Shown here one piece after another: positions 12,608-26,520 of a stretch of DNA of 64,000 nucleotides (within the stretch, counting starts at the first letter, position 1; every line of letters begins with the position of its first letter). The notes under the pieces were generated by a model that was not told the origin of the DNA, did no database searches, and was given only the letters and a program-made list of their open reading frames with translations. The DNA is from Cannabis sativa (lineage: Eukaryota > Streptophyta > Magnoliopsida > Rosales > Cannabaceae), in assembly GCF_029168945.1 (NCBI RefSeq), contig NC_083602.1, positions 25,407,323 to 25,471,322 on the forward strand, in the 5' to 3' direction. The position numbers and the translations under genes are program-made.

Positions 12608-14439
12608 TTATTGAAAATATTTTACCAGGATCTAGATTTACTACCAAGTATGTTTCATTAACAACCTAATATGAATTCTAAAACAATGAAAATAAACACA
12701 TAAGAGTTTAAGAAAACCTTACATTGGGTGCAGCGGAATATTATGAATCCTTCCATTCAGATCTCTAGCCCTTGATTCCTTTCTGTAGCAGAGCATTATC
12801 AAGATCTGAATTTGGATCTCATTCTCTGCTTCTTTGATGCTGATTTTCCACAGTCTTACATACTATGATTGAGGTACCACTTGATGTGTGTGGGCACTAC
12901 TCTATCACTCAAGGGAATTTCAAAATTTGAGAGAAGAAAAGAGAGAGAGGGGCGTGTAGGCTTTTCTGAAAGAAATAAATGTACAAAGTCATGAGTTTCC
13001 TAAAGCCAACACTTTCTATTTATAGAATGCCCTATAGGTTTAGGTTAGAATTATGTGACATTAAAATAATGGAAAAATAAAATGGTAAAAGCCTATGCAT
13101 AGTGGGCGGCCCATATAAGGAAATTGGGCCTCACTTTGTAACTTTCCTATTTTGTTATTTTCCATTCCCATTTTCTCAAAAATGCCAATTTTCTAATTTA
13201 ACTATTCAAATGCCAATTCTAATTATTTAATAACTTAAAAATAATTATTAAATAATATTGCCATTTTATATATTTATTAATTTAGACATATAAAGTATCT
13301 TAATTAATAAATAAACCTAGAATCTCTTTTCTTTACAATTTCGCCCTTGCTTAGTGAAAATTCATAAAGTAGACATAGTCTAACTTTTAGAATTATAATT
13401 GATTAATTAAAATCAATTAACTGAGTCTTACAAGCAGTATGGCCTCAACTAGTATGGGGACCATAGGTCTATATAACCGAGCTTCCAATAAATCGAACTG
13501 AATTCACCAAGTAAATTCCCTAACTTATTAATTCCTTATTGAATCCACTCTTAGAACTTGGAATTGCACTCTCAGTCATATAGAACCCTCTATATGTTCC
13601 ACAATATAGATACATCATTAGTTATCCATTGTTATAATCCTAATTTGATCAATGATCCTCTATATAGATGATTTACACTGTAACACCCTACAATGTATTT
13701 TATCCTTAAAACACTTAACCCTATTAAATGATATTTCAGCTAAGTAAAATGAGTACTCCACCATTTATTTTCGTTTGGTTAAGCTCGAAGGAAATCATCC
13801 TTTACTTTCTATTCGCCAGATAGAAGCTATAGATTCCATATTTATGTTAGCGCTCCCACTCAATTGCACTACCGTGTTCCCAAAATGTACGTATCACCCT
13901 GACCCAAAAGTAGGCTTAACAAACAAATCAAAGAACACGAATAACACTCTTGAGATTGAACCTAATAGTATCAAGATTAAGATCATTTGATCTAGGATCA
14001 AGAGGTGATATTGAATTGAATAGATATTACGGTAAATTCTAATATATCTAATCAAAGTTCAATATCGGTCCCTTCTGATGTATACTCCATACATCTGATA
14101 CTGGTAAACTTTGCCAATGTCCTGGAAAGAACATAACACCTTTCCAAGGAGTAAGAATACCTATCGTTGATTATACCATGTCAGTCTAAATCCAGTGTTC
14201 TGACAAATCACGGAATAAACTTTCGAACATATAATTAAGATTATATTCCACTGTGCTGACAACACTATAATGATTAACAAATTCATATGATCTGGACTTA
14301 AATAGAATTCATACATTATATATATAATCATGAAATAAATCATGTGAACCATGCAACAAAAAATGTTATTTCCGATCTTTATTAATAAGTAAATCTGATT
14401 ATATTGAAATGGGTTTTATTTAGAGCACAAAACCCAACA
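12608..14439 (-). repeat. Right LTR of element A (5' LTR on the minus strand)
   Basis: It aligns throughout with 4483-6301. The inner edge abuts the primer site and the outer edge ends AACCCAACA at 14439. The two LTRs differ by scattered substitutions and small indels, including a block missing near 13680 relative to 5528-5550. The insertion is therefore not brand new. Confidence 0.85.
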
Positions 14440-15284
14440 CGCTATTAGTTATCAATTGTTATAATCCTAATTTGATCAATGGCCCTCTAATAGATGATCT
14501 ACATTGAATAGGAACTAAATTACCGTTACACCTTCAATGTATTTTATCCTTAAAACACTTAGCTCCGTATAAATAATATTTCAGCGAAGTGAAATGAGAT
14601 CTCCACCATTTATCCCTGTTTAGCCAAGCTCGAAGGATATTATCGTTTCACTTGTAAATTCCTATAGAAGTTATAGACTCCATATTTATGTTAGCGCTCC
14701 CACTCAATTATACTATGATGTTCCCAAAATGTACGTATCACCTTGACCCAAAAGTAGGCTTAACTAACAAATCAAAGAACATGTATAATACTCTTGAGAT
14801 CGAAACCTAACCATATCAGGATTAAGATCATTTGATCTAGGATCAACAGGTGATATTGAATTGAATAGATATTACAGTAAATTTTAATATATCTAATCAA
14901 AGTTCAATATCGGTCCCTTCCGATGTATACTCCATACATCCGATAATGGTAAACTTTGCCAATGCCCTGGAAAGGACATAACACTTATCCAAGGTGTAAG
15001 AATACCTATCGTTGATTATCATGTCAGCCTAAATCCAGTGAACTGACAAATCAGGAAATAAACTTTCGAACATATAATTAAGATTATATTCCACTGTGCT
15101 GATAACACTATAATCATTAATAAATTCATATGTTCTGGACTTAAATAGAATTCATACATTATATATATATAATCATGAAATAAATCATGTGAACCATGCA
15201 ACATGGAATGTTATTTCTGATCTTTATTAATAAGTAAATCTGATTATATTGAAATGGGTTTTATTTAGGGCACAAAACCCAACA
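14440..15284 (-). repeat. LTR fragment of the same copia-type family, interrupted by element A
   Basis: This begins in mid-LTR (CGCTATTAGTTATC, matching the LTR at 47647) and continues to the LTR end CCAACA at 15284. Its missing part should lie beyond the left end of element A, outside the window. This is what a self-insertion of element A into an older LTR would leave. Confidence 0.8.
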
Positions 15285-15804
15285 TAAAGAACACAAATAA
15301 TGCAACTGAACTAGAACCTAACCATCTCAGGATTGAGATCATTTGATCTAGGATCAACTAGGTGATATTGAATTGAATAGATATTACGGTAAGTTTATCA
15401 TATCTAATCCAAGTTCAATATCGGTCCCTTTCTATGCATACTCCATACATCCAACCCAAGCTTACTTTAACCAATGCCCTGGAAATGACATAACACTTAT
15501 CCAAGTGCATGAAAACTACGTTGTAGATTATCATATCAGTTAAACTCTGTGTACTGATAAATCATAGGAATACATTTATTCACACAATCTTGATTATTTT
15601 TCACTGTGTTGACAACACAATAAACAAGAATATCAGTGTGATAAGGATTTGAATGAATTTATTAATCAAATCAAATAAATAAATGATCTCATGAACCAAA
15701 TAACACATTAAACAAGTAATGAAATTAAATCTGTTTCTTTATTGATAATTGAATAGAAAAGAATACATTGAAATAGAGTTTTATTTAGGACACAAAGTCC
15801 AACA
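15285..15804 (-). repeat. Older, more diverged LTR fragment of the same family
   Basis: It starts with AAAGAACACAAATAATG, which matches mid-LTR sequence. It keeps the GATCATTTGATCTAGGATCAA and TTCAATATCGGTCCC landmarks and ends CACAAAGTCCAACA at 15804. It is clearly more diverged than the other copies, so it is the oldest layer of this nest. Confidence 0.75.
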
Positions 15805-16254
15805 ACCTCGTGGTTCTTCCCCAGATTAACAGGCATCAAGTTCGGGTTAACTTCGTAGTTCTTTTGTAGATAGAAAGGGGGTTGCTGGTGTAATCATTTA
15901 CAATATAGATGGTAAGGTCTTTGGGCTTAAAACTGAGATTTTCAATGCTTCTTCAACTCTTTAAGCTGAGGTTCGGGCTGGGATTCTTGCAGTGTAGTTT
16001 GTCCTAGAGAGTAACCGGTCCATATGCATCATGTGTTTTTATCAGACTACCATGTCCTTTGTGCTTCTACTAAAAGCATGGTTTGGCTTAGTTGGTTGGT
16101 GGCATACTGGTATGATTTGCTTTTAATCTCCTTCTCTCTATAGATTATGTGTTTTGTTAGATCTCGAGATCTCGTAATGTGGCTTCTAATGATCTAGCGG
16201 TGTGGGCTAGAGTGCCTGCTTTTTCTGGTTATCCTTCAGTAAGGGAGTTAGCAC

Positions 16255-16928
16255 TAGGAGTGTTCGCGATTCGGGTGGTGCAGGTTTAGCCTATTTTTTC
16301 AAACCAAACTACATATGCAGTTTTTCTTAAACTGTAACCGCACCGCATGACTTTAAAATCGCGAAAATCACACCGCAAGAATGTGGTGTGGAGTGGTACG
16401 GTTTACACTATCAAACATTGAAATAAAAATTAAAAGATTAGTCTAATAAAGTTTCAACAATTAAAAAAGAAACAAAATATCTTATCAAATTTTTAACGTC
16501 ATAACATATATACTAATCAAGTTATTGTATTGAATTGTCTCTAAAAAATTATATAATGTACATATATATTATATTATATATATATCAATAATAATATGTT
16601 AACAATAAAAAATTAATGAAAAATAAAAAATGAGAATAATTTATATGGATGTTCTTTAAATTTAATTGTATGGTTTGAGTTTTGTAAGCATATGAGTTGT
16701 TCTTATATAAAAAAGACAAATCTTAGTGTAAAAATTAATATTTTTGTAATGTATAATGCGGTGCGATTCGAACTGCAATAATTAAATTCGAAATCGCAAA
16801 TTGCACCGCATTGTGCGGTTTGGAGAAAATGCAAACACAATCACAAAGAATTTTAAACTGCATTTTTTGTATAGTGTGGTGTGGTGAGAACGATTTGTAC
16901 AATGTGAACGGTTTGATGAACACTCCTA
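16255..16928. mobile_element. hAT-type MITE (674 bp)
   Basis: The ends TAGGAGTGTTC and GAACACTCCTA are perfect inverted repeats. Both sides carry the same 8 bases, GTTAGCAC (16247-16254 and 16929-16936), which is the duplication size of hAT transposases. The interior is AT-rich with several GCGGTGCGATT/CACCGCA-like subterminal motifs and has no coding frame, so it depends on a transposase made elsewhere. Confidence 0.92.
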
Positions 16929-16995
16929 GTTAGCACACCATGTTGCCAACACTCTCTATATTTATTTTGTTTTGAATAAATCCTTCTTTTCAGCA

Positions 16996-17055
<60 letters not shown>
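16996..17055. repeat. (TAA)n microsatellite
   Basis: About 20 uninterrupted AAT/TAA units at the 3' end of the LINE relic. Open frames across it are poly-Tyr or poly-Asn artefacts. Confidence 0.98.
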
Positions 17056-17056
<1 letters not shown>

Positions 17057-18113
17057 TGTTTTTTTTAGCATTTTCCCAAATTCTCAGTCACATAATTAGT
17101 TACAAGTTACTCTAATATTCGATTCTTCAATATGACTTTTTTCTCTAATGAAAAATGTTCACTTTGATTGAAATTTTTGCAGGAAGAAGAAAAAATTAAT
17201 ATAAAAAAGAGTACATTTTAATGACAGATATATAATACAGAATAGATTCTCATTAAAAAGCAATTTTTATTCTAAAAGACTATAGACTAAAGAATGTTCT
17301 GCCTTATTACCATCCAAACACAAGGATAAAATTCTAATTATCAAGAAAAGAGAAAAAAAAATATTTCTAGTTTGACTTAATTCCATTTTATTTTTATTTT
17401 TATGCCTATTCCCATTTTTATTATTTTTATTCATCCTAACTAAATGCCACGTAGTTTTCACTTTTTTTCTTGGGATTATTTTTTGTTATTGTTTCTTGTA
17501 CAATATATAAATTAGAATAAATTCTTGTTTGAAATTTTTTTGAGTACTTTATAGTGTAAATAATTAAATTTAATTTCTTTCAAAAAAAAAAAAATTAAAT
17601 TTAACTTTCAGTTATAAATATTTAAGTTTAATTTTTAATACTTCAATTATATTTGTGAAACTTTTATAACTGTCAATGACTATTTGATAATTTATGATTG
17701 ATCTATGTTATTAAATTTTTATTTTTTATTTAAATATTAATATCACAAATTTTTTTAAAAAATAAATTAAGTATTATTACAACTAAAAATTAAATTTATA
17801 TATTTATCTTATAACTAAAAATTAAATTTAAATATTTACACTTTAAAATACTAAATTTTGTATTTAATGAATCAAATTCATAAATCTTTTTATCCTAAAT
17901 CAAAGCTAAACAAATCCATGTTTTTGAGTGCTCATATAGAATTTAGTCAAATGTCATATGATTTCTTTCCCTTGTAAAAGAACCAATATATAGAGTGAAT
18001 ATGAATACATGATCGAACTGGAAGCTGAATAACCATTCCATTTGTCTAACAGCTTTTAACACGTCATTTCTTTCATCTTTTCAATTTCATTTATTTATTT
18101 ATTTCTCGCTAGT

Positions 18114-18115
<2 letters not shown>
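17056..18115. other. AT-rich intergenic region upstream of the guanosine deaminase gene
   Basis: Apart from the MITE at 17541-17854, nothing coding was recognised. The region shows plain AT-rich intergenic composition up to the CT repeat of the gene's promoter. Confidence 0.6.
17541..17854. mobile_element. AT-rich MITE with long imperfect inverted repeats
   Basis: The left end TGAGTACTTTATAGTGTAAA matches the reverse complement of the right end, TTAGTATTTTAAAGTGTAAA. The similarity continues inward for about 100 bases on both arms. No coding frame is present. A target duplication could not be assigned in this AT-rich setting, so the superfamily is open. Confidence 0.6.
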
Positions 18116-18151
<36 letters not shown>

Positions 18152-18318
18152 TTCGTAAGCTCTCTTCACTAAATGCCAACACTATAAATATAAGACTCGT
18201 GGACCAGCTCTCTTCCCATTCCATTTTCACGTTTTACGTTTCCCCTTTCTATTCTCTCTTTTGTCCATCTTTTCTTCCACCCATTTCTCAGTTCTTCATT
18301 TTCATTTCAATTCCCATC
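18116..18318 (+). promoter_or_regulatory. Core promoter and 5' leader of the guanosine deaminase gene
   Basis: A (TC)n tract at 18116-18149 is followed by a TATA box, TATAAATA, at 18183-18190, about 130 bases before the start codon. Transcription would be expected to begin near 18215, giving a pyrimidine-rich leader of about 100 bases. CT repeats next to the TATA box are common in plant promoters. The transcription start itself is inferred. Confidence 0.6.
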
Positions 18319-20260
<1,942 letters not shown>

Positions 20261-22282
20261 TTGTTTCTTCTCTTTTTTTAACTATGGGGAGCTCTCAGAA
20301 ATAATCAAATTCATCTTTGTACTTCGTTGAAGACTTTCATTTTTATGAACTATTAATGGAAAATGAAAAGTCAAAAGTTATTTCAGTATCTATCATTCTA
20401 CAGCTCAACCGACTTCTTTGAAATGAAGTGTATATTTCTAAGTTCTTTCTTTTCTTTCAAAAAAGTGTATACTTCTAACTTAGATATGATCCCAATGTAT
20501 TTACCTAACTTCGGTGTCATTCTTTTCTTGGTTATGTTTGAATTGATAGAAATGCATGCTCTCACAAAATAACAGGTTAGATTCCTTGAAATGTGAAGAA
20601 AAAACATATGGCCACTATTAAAGAGATGATTTTGAGGATATTTGGGTTGGCTAATATCATTTCAAAAGCCTTCTCCCTTCTTTCTTATCCTCCTCTTATG
20701 TCAGCAAGCTTACAGTTGTTTTAATTGTTTGAGAACACAAAATCAATTAAGCAAAACAACCAGATGAGGATAGTGCTCGACTTCTCAAAAGGGGCAAAAA
20801 AATTGTCTAATAGAAACTCTGATGCTTTTAGTCGCATAATTATGGTTATTATAGACTCCATAAATCTATATATAAAAAAACCCTATTCGTTATATTGTAA
20901 ATGAATTGAATCGTTTAGACAATAGAATTTTGCTTTCAAAACTGTACTTGTTAAATCAGCATTCAGACTAGAGTCACATGTTGGGATAGGAATTACACAT
21001 TTTTTATTGCATATAAAAAAGTATATTAGAAGTTCAATCTTATATAAATAGTTAATAAAGCCATGGCCAAGTGTTGAATCAAAATGTAACATGTTGTTAT
21101 TCTTGGCTTGTTTTCTTTTCTCCTCCAAGTTGAAATCATAACTGTGATAATTAATCGTATCTGAAAATACAATAATTGTCAAGACCCGTGAGAAAGGAGG
21201 GCAAAGAAAAGATGAATGAATGTGACATGTCACGATCCACGAACCGTTTTTGTAGTGACACCCACCTCGATTATAAGACTGATGATATCAACACAAAAAG
21301 TATCTCTTTTTTTTTCCAATTAAAATAATGACCATCCTTTGTTCTAGTTAACCATATTACAAAAGCTAAAAGCAAAACCCAGAAGACATGTTTTCAGCCA
21401 CTTTATCACCACAATTCACTAACTAGATGAATAGATGTAACATAAAAATAATGAGACATGAGAAAGATCGTCCTGGCATTAAACATCACCTCCCTCAATT
21501 TAACATTTCAGTTCAAATGTTGCCAACTAGTCAAAGAAAGAGGAACACGGCACTGGTTCAGAACTTCATATCAAAAGATTTTTTCTGTTTTTATAAATTG
21601 AAAAGTTGTTGGGGTTAAAGAATAATAATTTCATAGAGTCTTACTATAAGAAAGAAGGTGCAACTCAGATTCTTGAGTCTAAAGTTTCTGACTTGACAGA
21701 TCCACTCCATTTAAGTTATATTATATATAATCACATAATTCATCTACAGCATGAATTGCAAGGCATATCATTGAATTGAAAATGCTAAAGCATGTATTTG
21801 TTTTCTTCTTTGGTATGTTCTAGAATAGATCACCTATTCACAGACTCAAATGTTAAAAACACAAACAAGAATAAGGGTTTATCGCCACAAGACAGAATCG
21901 AAAAAATTAAGGTTTCAATAAAATTATCTATTATCCACACAAATCTAAAAGAAGAAGAATCATTATTCAGTCACGAGGAGAATCTAAAAAGAAGAAAACC
22001 TATAAACAAACTATCAAATGACTACACAGTCATTAAGGAGAATCATTATTCAACCAGCTTGGATTTTTGGGTTTTTATCAATTAATTTAAGGATAACAAA
22101 TATTCCAAATTCAAATACTAAGCTACACTATATTATCAACCATTAATAAGTGATCAGTGATCAGAGGAAATTTATACGAACCAGAAGGCTAAATTAGAAG
22201 AAGAAAAAAACTCGAAGACCCCTCTGAGGCTCTACCAACAAAGTTGTCATCTTTGATTCCAAAAACCTCGCCATTTGAAGAG
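20261..22282. other. 3' flanks of two convergent genes and spacer
   Basis: The deaminase gene ends at 20260 and the minus-strand GeBP gene ends at 22283, so their 3' ends face each other across about 2 kb. AT-rich sequence with short frames; no domain, RNA gene or transposon end was recognised. Both 3' untranslated regions must lie here. Confidence 0.6.
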
Positions 22283-23626
22283 TCAAGGCCCTCCTCTCGA
22301 CCTCAAATCCTCCAAAGCAGTCTTTATCTGATCCTGAACCAATTCCAATCGCTTCGAGTAAACTTCCAACTCCAAAATCTGTTGCTTCCTCCACTTCTCG
22401 TCCACCACTTCCCCACACCCGAAATTCATTGACGACCCGCCAAAGTTCAACGGTATTGGATTCAATGCAAGCCCACCAAACAACCTCGGCGCCGCACACG
22501 GTCCTGGACCGCTGCCGGCCATTGCGCTACCCAATAGTTCCTTAAATAATGGCGATAAGCAACTCTTCACGGTCTCTTCTATCAATCCTTGGACATTTCC
22601 GTTAATGTTAATGGGGGTGTTAGCAGTACCACCGCCGCCGCTGCCGTGATTGTAACTGTTATCCTTTTTCGGAGGCGAACCATCATTCGTACAGCGTCGC
22701 TCGTCCGCTGCTGCCACGGCAGGTTTCGGCCGTGATCGCTTACGAGACCTCGGCGGTGGTGTTTTCTTCTCGAGAATGAAACCCCCGGCATCCTCGGCCT
22801 TGACCTCGATGTGAAAATTGGGGTTGTTAGGGTTTGGATCTTCGTCTTCCAGGGCATTATCTTCGGGACCAATACGGCCCAAGTCGCACCAGATCTTGCG
22901 AGAGATCTCAAAAGTGGCCTGATCATGAGGGCTTTTAAAAGAGAATTCCTTTCCAGACGAGATTTTGTTGAGCACGTTCCGGTACTTCTTCTTCAACCTT
23001 CGAAGCTTCTCAACGAGCTGGTTCTTGTTAAAATCCAACTGCAATTTAGACTTGATCTGATCATAGAACAAAGCGGTGTCGTTTTGACCATGATGCGTCG
23101 TCTTCCCACGCTGCGTGGTATAGTCAAGAAACCCTTGCAACAGTCCGATCTCATCCTCGTCAGTCCATAGCCTCTGAAATAGCTTCCTCGAGTCATCAAA
23201 AGCAGCAGGCTTTTTCTCCTCCGGTTGGACAGCCAAGACGATGTCGTTTCCAGGCCGATCAGAAACAGCAGAAGGATCGGCAGCTGAAGCAGCAGCGATC
23301 ACGGTGGTAACAAGGCTAGAAGGAGGGGGAGGAGGAGGAGGATGGCGATGATGAAGATGGAGAGGCTCGCCGTTGGTTGTAACAGCCGGAAGAGCAACAG
23401 TAACGGAATTGGAAGAGGAAGGAGGAACAGCAACAGCGACATGGAAACGGTCAGCCCCGGCGGAAGAGGTGGAAGGAGGAGAGGAGGCTTCAGGTAAAAC
23501 GTCGTCGTTTTCCTCGTCATCATCGTCTTCATCTTCATCAACGACGTCGTCTTCCTCCTCGTCTTGGGAGGAGGAGTCGAGGTCTTCTTCTCCGGGCAAA
23601 ACGACGTCGTCTTGGTGAGAAGCCAT
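22283..23626 (-). CDS. GeBP/storekeeper-like transcription factor (DUF573), 447 aa
   Basis: An intronless gene. Residues 1-45 are strongly acidic, and a Pro/His-rich stretch lies at about 88-103. The DUF573 DNA-binding region spans about 149-247, beginning LFQRLWTDEDEIGLLQGFLD and containing the basic KLRRLKKKYRN and the FEISRKIW motif. A likely nuclear localisation signal, PRSRKRSRPKP, is at about 292-302. A C-terminal coiled segment at about 409-441 (KWRKQQILELEVYSKRLELV) matches the dimerisation-type tail of the family. GeBP and storekeeper-like proteins are plant nuclear regulators; the target genes here are unknown. The start is the ATG at 23626-23624; the codon before it is TTG and was not used. 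A pyrimidine/purine-rich leader lies just upstream (23630-23710). Its paralogue is at 61912-62772. Confidence 0.9.
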   Translation of the reverse strand: MASHQDDVVLPGEEDLDSSSQDEEEDDVVDEDEDDDDEENDDVLPEASSPPSTSSAGADRFHVAVAVPPSSSNSVTVALPAVTTNGEPLHLHHRHPPPPPPPSSLVTTVIAAASAADPSAVSDRPGNDIVLAVQPEEKKPAAFDDSRKLFQRLWTDEDEIGLLQGFLDYTTQRGKTTHHGQNDTALFYDQIKSKLQLDFNKNQLVEKLRRLKKKYRNVLNKISSGKEFSFKSPHDQATFEISRKIWCDLGRIGPEDNALEDEDPNPNNPNFHIEVKAEDAGGFILEKKTPPPRSRKRSRPKPAVAAADERRCTNDGSPPKKDNSYNHGSGGGGTANTPININGNVQGLIEETVKSCLSPLFKELLGSAMAGSGPGPCAAPRLFGGLALNPIPLNFGGSSMNFGCGEVVDEKWRKQQILELEVYSKRLELVQDQIKTALEDLRSRGGP

Positions 23627-24052
23627 CAAAATTGGGAAAGGTGGGGTTTAGGGAGCTAAGTTTTTTTTTTTCCTCCTTTTTTTTTTCTTTTTTTTTTTTT
23701 TCTTGTTGGGATGGGTTTTGGTTAGTGAGTTGTGGTGGTGGTGGTGGGGGCTTTTTGGGTTGGGGTTTGGGGGGGTTGGTTAGGCCGAGAGCTAAGGAGG
23801 GGCTCGTCACGAGTTTTTGTTGGCTTAGCGTGTTGGACTGGCTCAAATGAGGGTATTGGTGGACTCTTTTGCCACATACCATCAAATTCCTCCCACGCGC
23901 TTTCACTACGTGTAACGTACGACATTAATAAAATGCTACATTACTATTGCTAATACTAGTAGTCTCTCACATGCTAATAATTAGTGGTTATTTTATTTAT
24001 AATAATTATTTAATAATTTTAGCTACATATTAATTTTTTTTAAAAAAAAAAA

Positions 24053-24374
24053 GGTAAATATCATTTTAATTAGACTTTATGTTACCGATTGAACTTTCTG
24101 TTTTGTTAAATGATAAAATAGATACTGTATTTTTTAAATAGTAAAAATAGGATTCCGAACTTAATTTTAACAATTTTTTTTTTTTTATATATATATATAT
24201 AACCAACTTGAAGATAATTTCTAACACAAATAGATACAGAAAATGTAAACAGTTTTGTCATAACACATTTAAATCAAAGTATTTTTAACAAAAAAATTAA
24301 TTCAGGGTCCTATTTGTACTATTTTGAAAAATATAGAGGATTCAATTTGTAACTTTTACAAAATGATATTTACC
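24053..24374. mobile_element. MITE with ~140-bp imperfect inverted repeats
   Basis: The left end GGTAAATATCATTTT is the exact reverse complement of the right end at 24360-24374. Imperfect symmetry extends well inward (for example ATAGTAAAAATAGGATTC against the complement of GGGTCCTATTTGTACTAT). No coding frame is present. Long inverted repeats suggest a Mutator-type origin, but no target duplication could be read with confidence. Confidence 0.65.
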
Positions 24375-24498
24375 CTAAAAAAATATAAAATTTGAGATTT
24401 AGAATTGATCTCATTTCTCATGTTCTCTAAACACATTATTTACCTATAATAGAAAGTACCATTAGAGATGCTACTACCACTCAAACTCAATACCCCAA

Positions 24499-24872
24499 AG
24501 AGTATCTCTAAGGTGTTCTTTATTTTTTTATCCAAATTTGAGCTAAAATAGCTAAAAAATTAGAATAGAGAGTTAATTTTATTATTCTTGCCCCAATTAT
24601 GCATCTTATTTTAGTTAGTATTTAATTATTTTAATAATATTTTATGTTTTTAATTTATTAAATATAAATTAATTTGTTAAATAATTAAAAAAGTAATAAT
24701 ATTTTTATTAAAATAATACAGAAAAGAATTTGCGAAAAAATAAGAAGTTCTCTATCCATTCTCTATTATAGTGAGCCATTTTTTTTTATGGTTGGAGCTC
24801 TTTTTTTAAAAAAATATTTACTCCTTATTTTAACTAAGGATTGTATTTAGAGAGCATATTTGGAGATGCTCT
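24499..24872. mobile_element. MITE of the AGAGCATCTCCAA type
   Basis: The left end AGAGTATCTCTAAGG and the reverse complement of the right end, AGAGCATCTCCAAA, are near-matching inverted repeats. They resemble a widespread plant MITE end. The interior is AT-rich and non-coding. The target duplication is unclear, so the superfamily is open. Confidence 0.5.
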
Positions 24873-25334
24873 AAATTACTAGTAAATAAGTATAACTATT
24901 ACGCTACAATAAAAAAAAAATAACATTCTCTATAATAATACTATTTTATTATATTTTTGTTATTATTTAATATTTTATTTATAAATTGATGATTTTTTTT
25001 CTTACAATTTCAAGATCTTGAGAATTCTGGTGTCCAAGGCGCATGCCAAGCTCAATAACCTCAAAATCGACTCTGTGTAAAAATTAATATTTAATTGTAT
25101 TAATAATAATTAATAATAATTATGATATAGTATTACTAAGATTTTTTTAGTATTTCTCTTCGTTTAAAATCATATAAACTACCTTTCGTGTGTAGTGTAG
25201 TAGTAGGTATAAATTATAACATTTTTGATTGAAAAAGTTGGAATCTCATCATAACTTCTATGAAGATGAATCATGTTTGATCTTTTAAGTAGTAGCATGT
25301 TGTAGCAGCTACAGAAGATTCCCAAAAGAAATGA

Positions 25335-25517
25335 GGTATACGTACTTTTAGAATTGTTAAAAAAATTTCGGTATCATATCGTTATTGGTGTAATTAAGTA
25401 TCGGATCTTATATAATTTAAAAAAAAATAATTTTTAGATAATATTACTAAGTCATCGTAAAAAGCCACTTATAAAAAGTGTTAAGTATTACTAGTGTAGT
25501 CCAATAACAATGTCCTA
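25335..25517. repeat. Diverged copy of a ~170-bp dispersed repeat
   Basis: The core GTTATTGGTGTAATTAAGTA and the following TATATAATTTAA block match the better-preserved copy at 26350-26520. A shorter copy lies near 63064-63181. Probably a MITE family. Confidence 0.5.
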
Positions 25518-26324
25518 AATACTTTTTTTTAGAGTTGACACATCATCCTTAAGTTCATTTAAGATGGAAAAAGGGGTGCAGGGATCAACATAATGTGATT
25601 ATCTTTTTAATATAAAATAATAAAAAATTAGGTAGAGAACATATTATTTTTAATCGTGTAATTGATACCAATCATAAATTTTATGCATTTAGATGCATGT
25701 TAATTATAAAATGAGTAATGTTATACAAAGACTAGAGTAGCATTTGGGAAGTTGGGTGAGTTGATGTGGTGGATTAAAATAAGTTAATGTTGGTTTAATT
25801 TTATAAGAAATGATGTAATCAAGTTGTTACTTATGAAATGATAAAAATAAAGATGGTTTTGGGTGGGAATTGAAGAAGGTTGACTTGGTAGATAGTGTAA
25901 TATTTAAGGAGGATGTGTAGGATAATAGGAAGGACTAAGGAGAATGATGTGAATGGGTGTATGAGACTGTGCCTGTGTGTTCACAATCTTAAATAATAAT
26001 AAGTTGTTTGGCCTTTTAGTTGGTGCTGTCTGCATCTTCCTTCCTTCAAGTTTCAACTACATATTTTATTTCAAAACTATGTTTTGTTTTGTTTTTATTT
26101 TTCCTTTTGAAAGAAAGTGTCCTCGTGATTTAAGGCTAATTCATATATGAGGCTGATATTAAAATTTAATGCAATATTGTAAAATGTATTCATACAATAA
26201 TGCAATTTACTTTTCTTTAATTTATTATTACAACAAGCTTATAATGACTTTTCTTTGAAAAAGAAAAGATTATCTTAAGCATTTAGGGAAAATAAAAACC
26301 AAGAAGGAAACGGGGAATAAGATA

Positions 26325-26520
26325 ATTATTATTATTATTATTATTATTAGAGAAATGCTAAAGGGTAGCACCCTCTTATGCATTAATATCGTTATTGGTC
26401 CAACTAAGTATCGGGTCCTATATAATTTAATATAATAGCTTTTAGGGAGTATCGCTAGCCAATTGTAACGCGACATGTCGAGAAGGTGTTAGGCACCACT
26501 GATGCTTAATAGCAATGCTC

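Larger units (their letters stand above)
4483..14439 (-). mobile_element. Copia-derived non-autonomous LTR element A
   Basis: Two matching LTRs (4483-6301 and 12608-14439) flank about 6.3 kb of internal DNA. Orientation is minus. Next to the right LTR the minus strand reads TGGCACCAGAGCCATGG, a variant of the initiator tRNA-Met primer site. Next to the left LTR it reads a purine-rich GTGGGAGTT tract. The internal region holds only a decayed copia-type RT/RNase H remnant near the left LTR and long AT-rich DNA without open frames. The left end was interrupted by the gypsy insertion, and the first ~26 bases of that LTR lie outside the window. Element B (46612-61384) is a second copy of the same family. 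Confidence 0.85.
15805..17055 (+). pseudogene. LINE-type RNase H relic, split by a hAT MITE, ending in a TAA repeat
   Basis: From about 15865 the plus strand reads GVAGVIIYNIDGKVFGLKTE, then AEVRAGILAV and FVLESNRS with stops. This fits the RNase H domain (RVT_3 type) at the end of plant LINE polyproteins. The relic is interrupted at 16247 by a MITE and resumes at 16937. It runs to a long TAA repeat (16996-17055) that probably grew from the element's A-rich tail. The 5' side is cut by the LTR nest. It is non-functional. Confidence 0.6.
23627..25334. other. Upstream region of the GeBP gene and intergenic DNA
   Basis: 23630-23710 is an almost pure T/C run on the plus strand, so the transcript leader of the minus-strand gene would be A/G-rich. 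Beyond about 23,930 the DNA is AT-rich and holds two MITEs (24053-24374 and 24499-24872). No further gene was recognised. Confidence 0.55.

Noticed and set aside
16853..17071. Poly-Tyr frame, with similar ones near 44236-44469
   Set aside because: Translation of TAA/ATT microsatellites.
20261..22190. Short frames between the two convergent genes (for example 20883-21233 and 21792-22085)
   Set aside because: No domain, no supporting splice structure, ordinary AT-rich composition; probably UTR or spacer.
23627..23629. A start one codon earlier for the 22.3-23.6 kb gene, giving 448 aa
   Set aside because: The codon is TTG, not ATG. The ATG at 23626-23624 is the sensible plant start.
25700..26030. 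A G/T-rich stretch beginning GAGTAATGTTATACAAAG that looked like another MITE
   Set aside because: No matching right end or target duplication could be found.
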